DNA of 44,341 nt from a virus. The position numbers and the translations under genes are program-made. The notes under the pieces were generated by a model. That model was not told the origin of the DNA and did no database searches. It saw nothing but the letters and a program-made list of their open reading frames with translations. Position 1 is the first letter of the stretch, and every line of letters begins with the position of its first letter. Shown piece by piece: positions 1 to 5,929 of the stretch. The stretch is from positions 1 through 44,341 of the IMG/VR virus record IMGVR_UViG_3300012206_000002. One strand, given 5' to 3'.

Positions 1-123
1 AACGAGCGCCGAGACATACAATCGCAGCCTGTGGCGAGCGGAAGAGTACTTGGCAAGCCGAGGACTTTCTCTAGAGTTCGCGGATGGTGAACTCCTTGGC
101 TACGTCGAGGATCCCATTCCCGG
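1..123. repeat. Direct terminal repeat, left copy
   Basis: These 123 bases are identical to 44219-44341. The repeat lies inside the overlapping primase genes and adds nothing if the two ends are merged, so the contig closes into a circle of 44,218 bp. A k-mer-length overlap left by an assembler on a circular or circularly permuted genome explains this best. A genuine short terminal repeat is possible but would have to split a gene. Confidence 0.95.
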
Positions 124-580
124 CCAAGAGCAGTTCCGAGGAAGGCTTAGTATCCCGTATGTCACCAGAGCTGGTGTCGTTAATCTTAAATTCCGCTCAA
201 TCGGAGCGGACTCCGGACCGAAGTACCTCAATCTCTCCGGATTCGAGACGAATCTCTATCATGTCGAGAGCTTTTTCCAAGCTGCGGACTACATTTGCGT
301 CACGGAGGGCGAGATCGACGCGCTTTCTCTTGTCCAGGCGAACATACCGGCTGTCGGTGTTCCTGGTGTTAAAGCGTGGAAGTCTTTCTATAGGCATTGC
401 TTCGAGGACTTCCCCGTCATTTACGGACTTTGCGATGGTGACGAGCCGGGCCGTGACTTCGGTGTCTTTCTCTCGCGGGAAATCAAAGCTCGGCCGATTC
501 ACATGCCGCCGGGTGAAGATGTGAATTCAATCTTGATAAAAGAAGGCCCAGACTACCTCAGGAAGAAGCTAGGGATATGA
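2..580 (+). CDS. DNA primase, TOPRIM subunit (3' part, continues from 44184)
   Basis: This is the main part of a primase catalytic subunit whose start lies at the other end of the contig (ATG 44184). It would make RNA primers at the replication fork. The frame is open from base 2, well upstream of the internal ATG at 50, and the residues before that ATG (AEEYLASRGLS) match the usual helical lead-in of phage primases. TOPRIM motifs are visible: EGEIDAL near residue 114 of the joined protein and DGDEPGR about 40 residues later, giving the metal-binding Glu and DxD. The zinc-binding domain is a separate gene in another frame (43979). The stop overlaps the next start as ATGA. Confidence 0.9.
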   Translation, partial: TSAETYNRSLWRAEEYLASRGLSLEFADGELLGYVEDPIPGQEQFRGRLSIPYVTRAGVVNLKFRSIGADSGPKYLNLSGFETNLYHVESFFQAADYICVTEGEIDALSLVQANIPAVGVPGVKAWKSFYRHCFEDFPVIYGLCDGDEPGRDFGVFLSREIKARPIHMPPGEDVNSILIKEGPDYLRKKLGI

Positions 581-990
581 CGCTCAAGCTCGCAAGGGTA
601 CGAGGCAAGGCCGATCAGTACGTGTTCACTTACGACAACGGTACGAAGGTGGTGGCCTGGCAGGTGGACGGCAACGACGTTGATACGGAGATCCTGACGG
701 ATGTGGTGGACACGGTTCACCCGGGCTTTCCCGCGTACAACCTCGCCCACCTGGGGCACAACGACATCCGAGATGCCATCGCCCGAGTGGCGGCCACTGT
801 GCAGCCGTTTCAGCCGACCCTTCCGGGTCTGGAGAACTATGGTGCCGAGGCAGCTGACAAGGCTGCCCGCGAGGAAGAGCAGCGGCTGCTGAACATGGGT
901 GCCGCTCTGCGCACCGGTATCAACATGGGTCCGGAAGACATTCCGGTGTTCGACAATGGCGAGCTGCCGGATGTCAACTGGGGGGCGTGA
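577..990 (+). CDS. Hypothetical protein in the replication operon
   Basis: A 137-residue protein that I do not recognise. Its ATG overlaps the primase stop (ATGA), so it is probably translationally coupled to it. The first half looks like a compact beta-rich domain (VFTYDNGTKVVAWQVDG). The middle has a short helical segment, and the C-terminus is acidic and aromatic (PEDIPVFDNGELPDVNWGA). An acidic tail ending in aromatic residues is common in single-strand DNA-binding proteins and replication adaptors, but no OB-fold signature is clear, so this is only a suggestion. It sits between primase and phosphoesterase genes. Confidence 0.8.
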   Translation: MTLKLARVRGKADQYVFTYDNGTKVVAWQVDGNDVDTEILTDVVDTVHPGFPAYNLAHLGHNDIRDAIARVAATVQPFQPTLPGLENYGAEAADKAAREEEQRLLNMGAALRTGINMGPEDIPVFDNGELPDVNWGA

Positions 991-994
991 GGCC

Positions 995-1729
995 GTGAAG
1001 ACGACTCTGATCCTGCCGGATCTACAGGTGCCTTACCACGATCCCAAGTTCATTCGGGTGATGGAGAAGTTCATCAAGGCTTTCCGCCCCCACGAGGTCG
1101 GCCAGATCGGTGACCTGATGGACCAGCCGCAGCCATCACGATGGAACAAGGGGATGGCGGGCGAGTACGCCCGCACCTTGCAGAAGGATGTGGACGACAC
1201 CCGCAAGATCCTTGTTCGCCTTCGGGTGAACTGGGTCAAGCTGGGCAACCATGACGAACGTGTCGAGACGTACGTGGACCGGTACGCTCCGGCTCTCGCC
1301 AGCCTGGCGTCTCTGCGGTTCGAGGAGATGCTAGGTCTTGACGAACTGGGTGTCACATACCACCGCAAGCCGTTCGCCATCGCGCCCGGCTGGATCGCCG
1401 CTCACGGCCACGAGGGGGGCCTCTCATCCGTGGCAGGGCGGACAGCCTTCGGGCTGGCCAAGAAGTTCGATCGGTCCGTGGTGTGTGGTCACACGCACCG
1501 TGCTGGGATTGTCAGCGAGACGGTTGGTCTGGGTGCCTCTCGACGGCAGATCTCCGGCTTGGAGGTTGGCCACGGCATGGATCTACGCCAGGCCACCTAC
1601 ATCAAGTCGGGGGTTGCCAACTGGCAACAGGCCTTCGGCCTGATCCATGTGGAAGGCAGCATCGTGCAGGCTGAGCTGATCCCTGTTCAGAACGGACGGT
1701 TCATCTACCGAGGCAAGGTGTACGCCTGA
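995..1729 (+). CDS. Calcineurin-like metallophosphoesterase
   Basis: A 244-residue predicted metal-dependent phosphoesterase. The order of motifs fits the family: PDLQVPYHD near residue 8 (first metal site), GDLMD near 38, GNHDE near 85, a His in HGHEGG near 137 and CGHTH near 165. The first motif has D-L-Q rather than the usual DxH, with a His six residues on. The GTG start at 995 is chosen because the conserved MKTTLILPDLQ strand begins there; the longer open frame upstream runs through the previous gene. The substrate is unknown. Phage members are variously thought to be nucleases, phosphodiesterases or protein phosphatases. It lies in the replication operon. Confidence 0.88.
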   Translation: MKTTLILPDLQVPYHDPKFIRVMEKFIKAFRPHEVGQIGDLMDQPQPSRWNKGMAGEYARTLQKDVDDTRKILVRLRVNWVKLGNHDERVETYVDRYAPALASLASLRFEEMLGLDELGVTYHRKPFAIAPGWIAAHGHEGGLSSVAGRTAFGLAKKFDRSVVCGHTHRAGIVSETVGLGASRRQISGLEVGHGMDLRQATYIKSGVANWQQAFGLIHVEGSIVQAELIPVQNGRFIYRGKVYA

Positions 1730-1992
1730 TGCGAGAGATATTCATCGACGTGGAGTATCCACTGACCTCCGAAGACAAGGACTCAACCTCTGAGGAATTG
1801 CGGCGAATGGCCGCAAAGGAGATTGAGAAGTGGCGAGGGTTGAACGAAGAGGTTAACCAGATGATCCAGGACCAAAACAAGGAGCACCGCAAGTTGCAAG
1901 ATCTGGGTAGGCGAACTCAGCGCCTTGTATCTTCCGCAGAGATCTTCCTGGAAATGCTCATGAATCTGGCGGAAGAGCTCGAAGATGAGTGA
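1729..1992 (+). CDS. Small coiled-coil protein
   Basis: An 87-residue, highly charged and probably fully helical protein. From about residue 16 on it is rich in Glu, Lys, Arg and Leu with heptad-like spacing and ends in an acidic tail (LAEELEDE), so a coiled coil is likely. The start overlaps the previous stop as TGATG, and the end overlaps the next gene by 8 bases. No family is recognised. Its place directly before a sigma-like gene would allow a partner or modulator role, but that rests on position only. Confidence 0.8.
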   Translation: MREIFIDVEYPLTSEDKDSTSEELRRMAAKEIEKWRGLNEEVNQMIQDQNKEHRKLQDLGRRTQRLVSSAEIFLEMLMNLAEELEDE

Positions 1993-2587
1993 GGTTGAGG
2001 GCATCGATATCGCCGCCAATGCGGCGCACATAGCCTCATACCTTCGTCGCTCGTACCAGATGGTTGAGCGAGAGGACATCCTACAAACCATCTGGGTTTG
2101 GGTGTACTCACATGAGGAGAAGATAGCGGAATACCAGGACGGCACAGAGCATGGCCGAAACAAGCTCCTGAAGTCCATGCGGATGGCCGGTATCAAGTTC
2201 TGTCAGGAAGAGAAGGCCCGTATTCTGGGCTACAAGATCGAAGACCTGTACTACTACGATCTCACTCTCATCCGGGACACACTGACGAAGATCTGGGATG
2301 AGGAAGCGTGGACCAGTCCGCCTCAGCCAGATGAGCAGGCCCGCGTCAAGCGCAGGGCACCAAACGAAGGCGGAGAATATGTCACCACCTTGGCCGACGT
2401 CTCTCGCGTCGTTGCGCTCCTCAGTCTTGAGGACCAGCGACTCCTCAGAGACCATTACCACCTGGGCATCAGCTCGACAGAACTCGGAAATCGGCTTGGC
2501 ATTACAGGCGGAGCCGTGGACGGAAGACTCGGACGGCTCACCCGTAAGGTCCAAAGGCTACTCGGAGGCGAGCGCCCCCAAATCTGA
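1985..2587 (+). CDS. Sigma-70-like RNA polymerase sigma factor (second copy)
   Basis: A 200-residue protein with an ECF-like two-part layout. An N-terminal region-2-like helix pair (EREDILQTIWVWVY near residue 28) recalls the core-binding part of sigma factors. The C-terminal region-4-like helix-turn-helix is at about 150-195: LSLEDQRLLRDHYHLG, then SSTELGNRLGITGGAVDGRLGRLTRKV. It would bind host RNA polymerase and redirect it. It is the penultimate gene of the replication operon, a natural place for a factor that turns on later genes such as the operon at 7.8 kb. That regulatory role is inferred. It is diverged, so a sigma-like regulator that does not direct initiation is an alternative. Confidence 0.75.
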   Translation: MSEVEGIDIAANAAHIASYLRRSYQMVEREDILQTIWVWVYSHEEKIAEYQDGTEHGRNKLLKSMRMAGIKFCQEEKARILGYKIEDLYYYDLTLIRDTLTKIWDEEAWTSPPQPDEQARVKRRAPNEGGEYVTTLADVSRVVALLSLEDQRLLRDHYHLGISSTELGNRLGITGGAVDGRLGRLTRKVQRLLGGERPQI

Positions 2588-2600
2588 GCTGGAGGCTCGG

Positions 2601-2750
2601 GTGTGCGAGTGTACGCACACCCACTACATGCACGGTGACCGTGCAGTGGCCCTCTGCGGGGGCATGGAACCGGGCACAGAGGACTTCCCAGGAGTGAAGT
2701 GGGCTATCGGTAGGCAGTGCACCTGCAAGGGCTTCACACAGGCTCTCTGA
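2601..2750 (+). CDS. Small Cys/His-rich protein
   Basis: A 49-residue protein starting at GTG 2601, five bases after a GGAGG ribosome binding site (2591-2595). It carries CECTHTHYMHG at the N-terminus and CGG plus CTCKG later, with spacing suited to one zinc site. It is the last gene of the + strand operon, 16 bases before the terminator. The function is unknown; similar tiny zinc-finger-like proteins are common at the ends of phage early operons. Confidence 0.7.
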   Translation: MCECTHTHYMHGDRAVALCGGMEPGTEDFPGVKWAIGRQCTCKGFTQAL

Positions 2751-2766
2751 GCCTGGGAACAAAGAA

Positions 2767-2791
2767 AGCCCCCGGCCATTGGCCAGGGGCT
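2767..2791. terminator. Bidirectional rho-independent terminator
   Basis: An inverted repeat with arms AGCCCC and GGCC on the left and GGCC and GGGGCT on the right around an ATT loop. It lies between the convergent ends of the + strand operon (stop 2750) and the - strand operon (stop 2801). On the minus strand it is followed by a T-rich tract (CTTTCTTTG), giving a good terminator in that direction; the plus-strand tail is less T-rich. Confidence 0.85.
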
Positions 2792-2800
2792 ACTCTGTGT

Positions 2801-2890
2801 CTACTTATTCCTCCTCGCAACCCTGCCTATGAGCAGGGAGGTCACGACACTAGCCACTAGGTACGCGATGAACACCAACACCCAGAACAT
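2801..2890 (-). CDS. 29-residue single-span membrane peptide
   Basis: A tiny protein (MFWVLVFIAYLVASVVTSL then LIGRVARRNK) that is one hydrophobic helix followed by a positively charged tail, implying N-out, C-in insertion in the cytoplasmic membrane. Its ATG overlaps the stop of the upstream gene (ATGA), which supports coupled translation and makes the small frame credible. It is the last gene of the minus-strand operon. A role in membrane modification, superinfection exclusion or lysis control is possible but not shown. Confidence 0.65.
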   Translation of the reverse strand: MFWVLVFIAYLVASVVTSLLIGRVARRNK

Positions 2891-3021
2891 CAGCTCTTCT
2901 TCCTCTTGTCGAGCCACTTGGTAAGCTGCCTCTCGGCCAGGTAGAGAAGGCCCACAAGGGCGTACCCACCCCCGAACATGATCAGCCATGTCTCACAGTA
3001 GAACCACACTACGGCGCCCAT
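2890..3021 (-). CDS. 43-residue membrane peptide
   Basis: Starts at the ATG overlapping the upstream stop (TGATG). It is mostly hydrophobic over residues 2-31 (MGAVVWFYCETWLIMFGG, then YALVGLLYLAE) and ends in a basic stretch (RQLTKWLDKRKKS). One long or two short membrane spans are likely. With the 29-residue peptide it forms a tightly coupled pair of membrane proteins at the end of the operon. The function is unknown. Confidence 0.7.
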   Translation of the reverse strand: MGAVVWFYCETWLIMFGGGYALVGLLYLAERQLTKWLDKRKKS

Positions 3022-3353
3022 CAGGAACCGTACCCAGTGTAGTTGTCCAACTCGTCCCGCTCCCAGGCAGGGAAGTCTGGCCACGGGTCATATGCCGCGT
3101 CGAAGAAGTCCAACTCGTCGTTCAGATGCTCAAAGCACAGTCCCAGGTCTTCCACCGCCAGCTCGCAGTCACGATACTCGCAGTGAGGATCCGACATCTT
3201 GCGGAACTCGATACGACCGGAGGCGTTGGGATCCTGATCCAACAGCGTGCGGGGTCCGTAGAACACCACACCTTCTGTGACCTCGGTCCACGGAGACCAC
3301 TCCGTGCCGTCCGGCTTGGGTCCGTAATACTTGCGGTACTGCCAGTCACTCAT
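3021..3353 (-). CDS. Hypothetical acidic protein with Cys/His pair
   Basis: A 110-residue protein rich in Asp, Glu, Trp and Tyr. The centre has CEYRDCELAVEDLGLCFEH: three Cys and a His spaced for a small metal site (residues about 58-75). The C-terminus is strongly acidic and aromatic (DELDFFDAAYDPWPDF). Such acidic accessory proteins in phage early operons often bind host basic proteins or mimic DNA, but nothing specific is recognised. A ribosome-binding AGAAAGGA precedes the start, and a 9-bp hairpin lies between this gene and the pentapeptide gene. Confidence 0.75.
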   Translation of the reverse strand: MSDWQYRKYYGPKPDGTEWSPWTEVTEGVVFYGPRTLLDQDPNASGRIEFRKMSDPHCEYRDCELAVEDLGLCFEHLNDELDFFDAAYDPWPDFPAWERDELDNYTGYGS

Positions 3354-3381
3354 AGCTTAGTCCTTTCTAAAGGGAGAGCAA

Positions 3382-3404
3382 GCCGGAGGGACAAGCCCTC
3401 CGGC
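3382..3404 (-). ncRNA. Intercistronic hairpin
   Basis: A perfect 9-bp GC-rich stem (GCCGGAGGG with CCCTCCGGC) with a 5-base loop, in the gap between the pentapeptide-repeat gene and the next gene of the minus-strand operon. No T-run follows on the minus strand, so it looks more like an mRNA stability or processing element than a terminator. Confidence 0.6.
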
Positions 3405-3415
3405 AAACTCCTCAT

Positions 3416-4099
3416 TCAGGAAGTAGGATACACAAAACCGGAAGGTAGGATAACTCCTTGAGGCTTCAAGCGAGGGAGGTCGGCGGAGCTGAGGTTGGCG
3501 GAGCTGAGGTTGGCGGAGCTGAGGTTGGCGGAGCGGAGGTTGGCGGAGCGGAGGTCGGCGAAGCTGAGGTCGGCGAAGCTGAGGTTGGCGGAGCTGAGGT
3601 TGGCGGAGCGGAGGTCGGCGAAGCTGAGGTTGGCGGAGCGGAGGTCGGCGAAGCTGAGGTCGGCGGAGCTGAGGTCGGCGAAGCTGAGGTCGGCGGAGCT
3701 GAGGTTGGCCCTCTCCCCGAAGGCACTGACTAGTCGGATACCGTCAACCAAGTCAATGACCTTGGCGGCCTTCACGCGGAGCTTGCCGTAGTCGGACGCA
3801 CCGAGCAAATCGATATTCCGGTACGCCACAAGAAGCAGTGTGCTCGCAGGCACACCTCCGGAGGCCATTCCTTCCCAAGTGGTCGCTACGCAAATTCCGT
3901 CTCCCTGCTGGGAGGGGCAAGATCCATTATGATCCAAGAACGGACCTTGGGCGCGAGCAACCCTGCCCGGGAACGGCCACACGAAATCGTGCTTCGTACG
4001 GAAGTCCGCGCGGACCGTCTTGATGGCCCAGTGATCGTAACCCTTGGGCAGCTCCCGACCTTCGGTGAGCTTGTCCAAGAGGTTGATGTATTCAGCCAT
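3416..4099 (-). CDS. Pentapeptide-repeat protein
   Basis: A 227-residue protein with an N-terminal globular part (about 1-130) and a run of about 16 pentapeptide repeats of the A(D/N)LSx type at about 131-213, e.g. SFADL, RSANL and SSADL, then a short non-repeat tail. Such repeats fold as a right-handed quadrilateral beta-helix. Relatives such as Qnr and MfpA mimic DNA and bind DNA gyrase; others have unknown roles. The repeat block here is almost pure at the DNA level (15- and 30-base units), suggesting recent expansion. The N-terminal domain carries a Trp-rich stretch and two Cys (HNGSCPSQQGDGICV) and resembles uncharacterised phage domains fused to pentapeptides. It overlaps the upstream gene by 8 bases. 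Confidence 0.88.
   Translation of the reverse strand: MAEYINLLDKLTEGRELPKGYDHWAIKTVRADFRTKHDFVWPFPGRVARAQGPFLDHNGSCPSQQGDGICVATTWEGMASGGVPASTLLLVAYRNIDLLGASDYGKLRVKAAKVIDLVDGIRLVSAFGERANLSSADLSFADLSSADLSFADLRSANLSFADLRSANLSSANLSFADLSFADLRSANLRSANLSSANLSSANLSSADLPRLKPQGVILPSGFVYPTS
3478..3712. repeat. Tandem 15-base repeats encoding the pentapeptides
   Basis: The + strand reads as alternating 15-base units, variants of GGCGGAGCTGAGGTT and GGCGAAGCTGAGGTC. They are the reverse complement of the pentapeptide codons. Most differences between units are one or two bases, so the array is young or kept uniform by recombination. Repeat number could vary between isolates. Confidence 0.85.
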
Positions 4100-4298
4100 T
4101 GTTGCTCTCCTTTACGATAGTGACGTACTCAGAGTCCGTCAGAGCGGATGTACCGAGCGTCTGTACGTCCCAGTCTACAGACAGCTTCACAGGCTGTCCC
4201 GCGCCCTGCTGGTAGGCACGGAGGACCGTGCCGTACTCTGTGGTGCCGTTGCGGTTGACCCGCTTGCCTACCCACTTCTCATGACCGTATTCGGGCAT
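4092..4298 (-). CDS. Hypothetical protein, SH3/KOW-like
   Basis: A 68-residue protein. The ATG at 4298 is preferred because GAGAAAGG precedes it at good spacing and the longer frame upstream reads through a GC-rich hairpin. The sequence (GHEKWVGKRVNRNGTTEYG, then VKLSVDWD) alternates short beta strands with conserved Gly, as in small SH3-like barrels that phages use as RNA polymerase or ribosome modulators. This fold guess is weak. It overlaps the pentapeptide gene start by 8 bases. Confidence 0.7.
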   Translation of the reverse strand: MPEYGHEKWVGKRVNRNGTTEYGTVLRAYQQGAGQPVKLSVDWDVQTLGTSALTDSEYVTIVKESNNG

Positions 4299-4338
4299 GA
4301 TGCCTTTCTCCAAATGGCTGATCGCCAGTTTGGGCACA

Positions 4339-4359
4339 GAGCCGGGCACGCCCCGGCTC
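4339..4359 (-). ncRNA. Intercistronic hairpin
   Basis: An 8-bp GC-rich perfect stem (GAGCCGGG with CCCGGCTC) with loop CACGC (+ strand) in the 77-base gap between the genes ending at 4376 and starting at 4298. It has no T-tract and no hammerhead core. Confidence 0.55.
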
Positions 4360-4375
4360 CATACTCACTCCGTGA

Positions 4376-4651
4376 TCAGTCCTCATCCTCTTCGTCGGAA
4401 CCTTCGTACAGCTCCCAGTCGTCGCCCTTGATGTCCGACTCCACTTCGGCCCAGTCCACCAGGCCCAGCAGGTCCACGAACATGTCACGGGCCATGCTGT
4501 CGGCGGGCATGGTGTCTACGAAGTAGTCGTAGAACGTGTCTTCGGCCGTTCCACCGTGGCGGAACGAGTCGCGGAACATCTCGTAAATGCCCTGGTCATT
4601 GGTCAGCCACAGGCTGATCTTCCACGTGGCGCTACCGTACTCACTGGCCAT
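4376..4651 (-). CDS. Hypothetical acidic protein downstream of a ribozyme
   Basis: A 91-residue acidic protein (C-terminus WELYEGSDEEDED) with aromatic residues throughout (ATWKISLWLTND, DTFYDYFVD). No family name is certain; similar short acidic ORFs are frequent in actinophage early regions. The ribosome binding site AGGGAG lies between the hammerhead ribozyme (4663-4714) and the ATG. After ribozyme cleavage, the mRNA for this gene would start with the ribozyme's stem I hairpin. Confidence 0.75.
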   Translation of the reverse strand: MASEYGSATWKISLWLTNDQGIYEMFRDSFRHGGTAEDTFYDYFVDTMPADSMARDMFVDLLGLVDWAEVESDIKGDDWELYEGSDEEDED

Positions 4652-4662
4652 GCTTACTCCCT

Positions 4663-4714
4663 GGTCTCATCAGGCGTGGAATGACCACGCGACCGGCCGT
4701 AGCCGGTTTCGACC
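4663..4714 (-). ncRNA. Type II hammerhead ribozyme (HHR2)
   Basis: Minus-strand order, 5' to 3': GGTC (stem II), GAAA core, stem III CCGGC with loop TACG and GCCGG, the cleavage-site bases TC (4692-4691), stem I GCGTGG with loop TCATT and CCACGC, the core CTGATGA, and GACC closing stem II. Every invariant core base of the hammerhead is present, including the A15.1-U16.1 pair and C17, and all three stems pair perfectly. Stem II is the open stem, so this is the type II permutation. Cleavage is predicted between 4691 and 4690. The element starts at the base after the TAA of the upstream gene and ends just before the next ribosome binding site. Confidence 0.9.
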
Positions 4715-4936
4715 TTATCCCGCGTTGTAACTGCCGAGAATGATCTCATCCTCTCCGGTGGGCTCGATCTTGGTCACCTCGACATTGCTTCCGTCTGTAC
4801 GCCACCCGGAATACCGAGAGCCGTAGTTAGCCAGGACGTGTACGAGCGCGTCCTTACTGCTCTTGGCACGTACGACAAACGAATCGTACTCATCGTATCC
4901 GATTCGGTCCGTGCGCTCCACCAAATACAGAGCCAT
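4715..4936 (-). CDS. Hypothetical protein upstream of a ribozyme
   Basis: A 73-residue protein starting MALYLVERTDRIGYDEYDSF with an alpha/beta pattern (strand, helix AKSSKDALVHVLANYG, strand). The pattern recalls small phage proteins found as tandem paralogues, such as the 49- and 54-residue genes at 5381-5696, which also begin with an aromatic-rich strand followed by a helix. No function is recognised. The TAA stop is immediately followed by the first base of hammerhead HHR2. Confidence 0.75.
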   Translation of the reverse strand: MALYLVERTDRIGYDEYDSFVVRAKSSKDALVHVLANYGSRYSGWRTDGSNVEVTKIEPTGEDEIILGSYNAG

Positions 4937-4938
4937 GA

Positions 4939-5313
4939 TCAGTTACCTTCCTCGGTCCGGACTTCCTCGGCGCTGGCCACGTCCCACACGGCCAGTTCAC
5001 CACGAGCACTCGCGAGAGCCAAGGCGGTGTACAGGTCCGCCACGTTCCGCTCGATGGACACGTAGACCGTGTCCGCCTTGTTGCCCATCCGGACGGTTGC
5101 GTAATAGTCCTCATTGCTGCTGAGGAACGACCAGTGGTGACCCAAGAACAGGTCCGTACTCTTGTACGGCATGGGGTGTTCCGGTGCGAGCACTAGGTTA
5201 CCCACCTCTCCGCCCACCATGTACCCATCCGTGGGGGCATCCCCACGGTGGTTGATGCTGAAACCGGTCTCGGCGTGCTCCATGAGCACGTCAGTGATGT
5301 TGTGCGGACGCAT
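4939..5313 (-). CDS. Hypothetical protein downstream of a ribozyme
   Basis: A 124-residue protein (MRPHNITDVLMEHAETGF) with mixed alpha/beta character and no recognised family. The ATG is preceded by GAAGGAG at good spacing. That site lies directly after the 3' end of hammerhead HHR1, so self-cleavage would put this gene at the 5' end of a processed mRNA with a 5'-hydroxyl. Its stop lies 2 bases from the next start. Confidence 0.75.
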   Translation of the reverse strand: MRPHNITDVLMEHAETGFSINHRGDAPTDGYMVGGEVGNLVLAPEHPMPYKSTDLFLGHHWSFLSSNEDYYATVRMGNKADTVYVSIERNVADLYTALALASARGELAVWDVASAEEVRTEEGN

Positions 5314-5327
5314 AAGGCGTCTCCTTC

Positions 5328-5381
5328 GGACTCGTCAGCGCGACCCTCAGTCGCGGACCAGGCAAGAGCCTGGTTTCGTCC
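5328..5381 (-). ncRNA. Type II hammerhead ribozyme (HHR1)
   Basis: Minus-strand order: GGAC (stem II, 5381-5378), GAAA core, stem III CCAGGC with loop TCTT and GCCTGG, cleavage-site TC (5357-5356), stem I CGCGAC with loop TGAGG and GTCGCG, the core CTGACGA, and GTCC (stem II). All conserved nucleotides are there and the stems of 4, 6 and 6 bp pair without mismatch. The open stem is stem II. Predicted cleavage is between 5356 and 5355. The first G is the last base of the upstream TAG stop. Layout matches HHR2, but stem and loop sequences differ, with covarying pairs in all three stems. Confidence 0.92.
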
Positions 5382-5545
5382 TAGTCTTTCTCTACCCAAG
5401 CTGTAGTCACGACATCACCGAAATCATCCAAAAGCTGGTCTGTGATGTGTGCGGCGAGTGTGGCACTGGGTACGCCACTCACGAAGATGTACACCTGCGG
5501 CTCTCGGGAAGAGCCATCGCCTTTGGTGTAGTAGATAGTGTACAC
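5381..5545 (-). CDS. Small protein, strand-helix type
   Basis: A 54-residue protein from GTG 5545, with AGAGGGA just upstream. It begins MYTIYYTKGDGS and continues with a second strand (PQVYIFVSGV) and a helix (SATLAAHITDQLLDDFG). The longer frame with an ATG at 5584 would run inside the previous gene and is less likely. Its TAG stop overlaps the 5' end of HHR1. The function is unknown. Confidence 0.7.
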   Translation of the reverse strand: MYTIYYTKGDGSSREPQVYIFVSGVPSATLAAHITDQLLDDFGDVVTTAWVEKD

Positions 5546-5546
5546 G

Positions 5547-5696
5547 TCAGTCCCTCTCTGCCCAGGCCAGGAAGACCTGGCCATCCTCGTTGAGATCGTC
5601 TGCGATACCTTCCGCCACCTGACGGTGAGAGGTGCGTGCGACGACTTCGGCGTCTAGATCAGCCTCAGCGTCGAACACCACGTAGACACTGTACAT
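5547..5696 (-). CDS. Small protein, strand-helix type
   Basis: A 49-residue protein (MYSVYVVFDAEADLDAEVVA) with an N-terminal hydrophobic strand and a helix, resembling its downstream neighbour in length and layout, so the two may be old duplicates. The start follows AGAAAGGATCATC, a good ribosome binding site. One base separates its stop from the next start. The function is unknown. Confidence 0.7.
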   Translation of the reverse strand: MYSVYVVFDAEADLDAEVVARTSHRQVAEGIADDLNEDGQVFLAWAERD

Positions 5697-5720
5697 GATG
5701 ATCCTTTCTAGTAGACGAGT

Positions 5721-5764
5721 GCTCCGCTCGCACTGCGAGTGCGTAGGGCTGAACCCTGCGGAGC
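5721..5764 (-). ncRNA. Three-way-junction RNA element
   Basis: On the + strand, an outer stem (GCTCCG 5721-5726 with CGGAGC 5759-5764) encloses hairpin CTCGC-ACT-GCGAG (5727-5739) directly abutting it, a 5-base linker and hairpin AGGG-CTGAA-CCCT (5745-5757). It fills the gap between two small genes. It lacks the hammerhead core, so its function is unknown; an mRNA processing or stability role is plausible given the ribozymes in the same operon. Confidence 0.55.
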
Positions 5765-5770
5765 TGTGTG

Positions 5771-5929
5771 TTAGCGGGTCGTGACGTAGTTGAGCCTGTC
5801 CGCTTCGTGGTCAGCCTCATGACGATCTGCGTATGTGCCTACGTACTCACCCGTCCTGCGGTCATACACGCGGTATTCCTCAACGCGAGTGAACCGGAAG
5901 AACACGGTCACAGTGAAACGGCCCTTCAT
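5771..5929 (-). CDS. Small basic-acidic protein
   Basis: A 52-residue protein (MKGRFTVTVFFRFTRVEEYR) with two predicted strands and a C-terminal helix rich in Asp, His and Arg (YADRHEADHEADRL). The phrase VYDRRTGEYVGTY echoes the TRKRDVRTGEYVSD of the 41-residue gene at 6569, suggesting a shared small motif. It begins one base after the previous stop. The function is not known. Confidence 0.65.
   Translation of the reverse strand: MKGRFTVTVFFRFTRVEEYRVYDRRTGEYVGTYADRHEADHEADRLNYVTTR

Noticed and set aside
1-123. True short terminal repeats as physical genome ends
   Set aside because: The repeat splits the primase genes, which are intact only on a circle; an assembly overlap of a circular or permuted genome is simpler. 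End mapping would decide.
3478-3712. Repeat array resembling a CRISPR or satellite
   Set aside because: Units are 15 bases without unique spacers and are fully explained by pentapeptide codons on the minus strand; the + strand frames through it are shadows.
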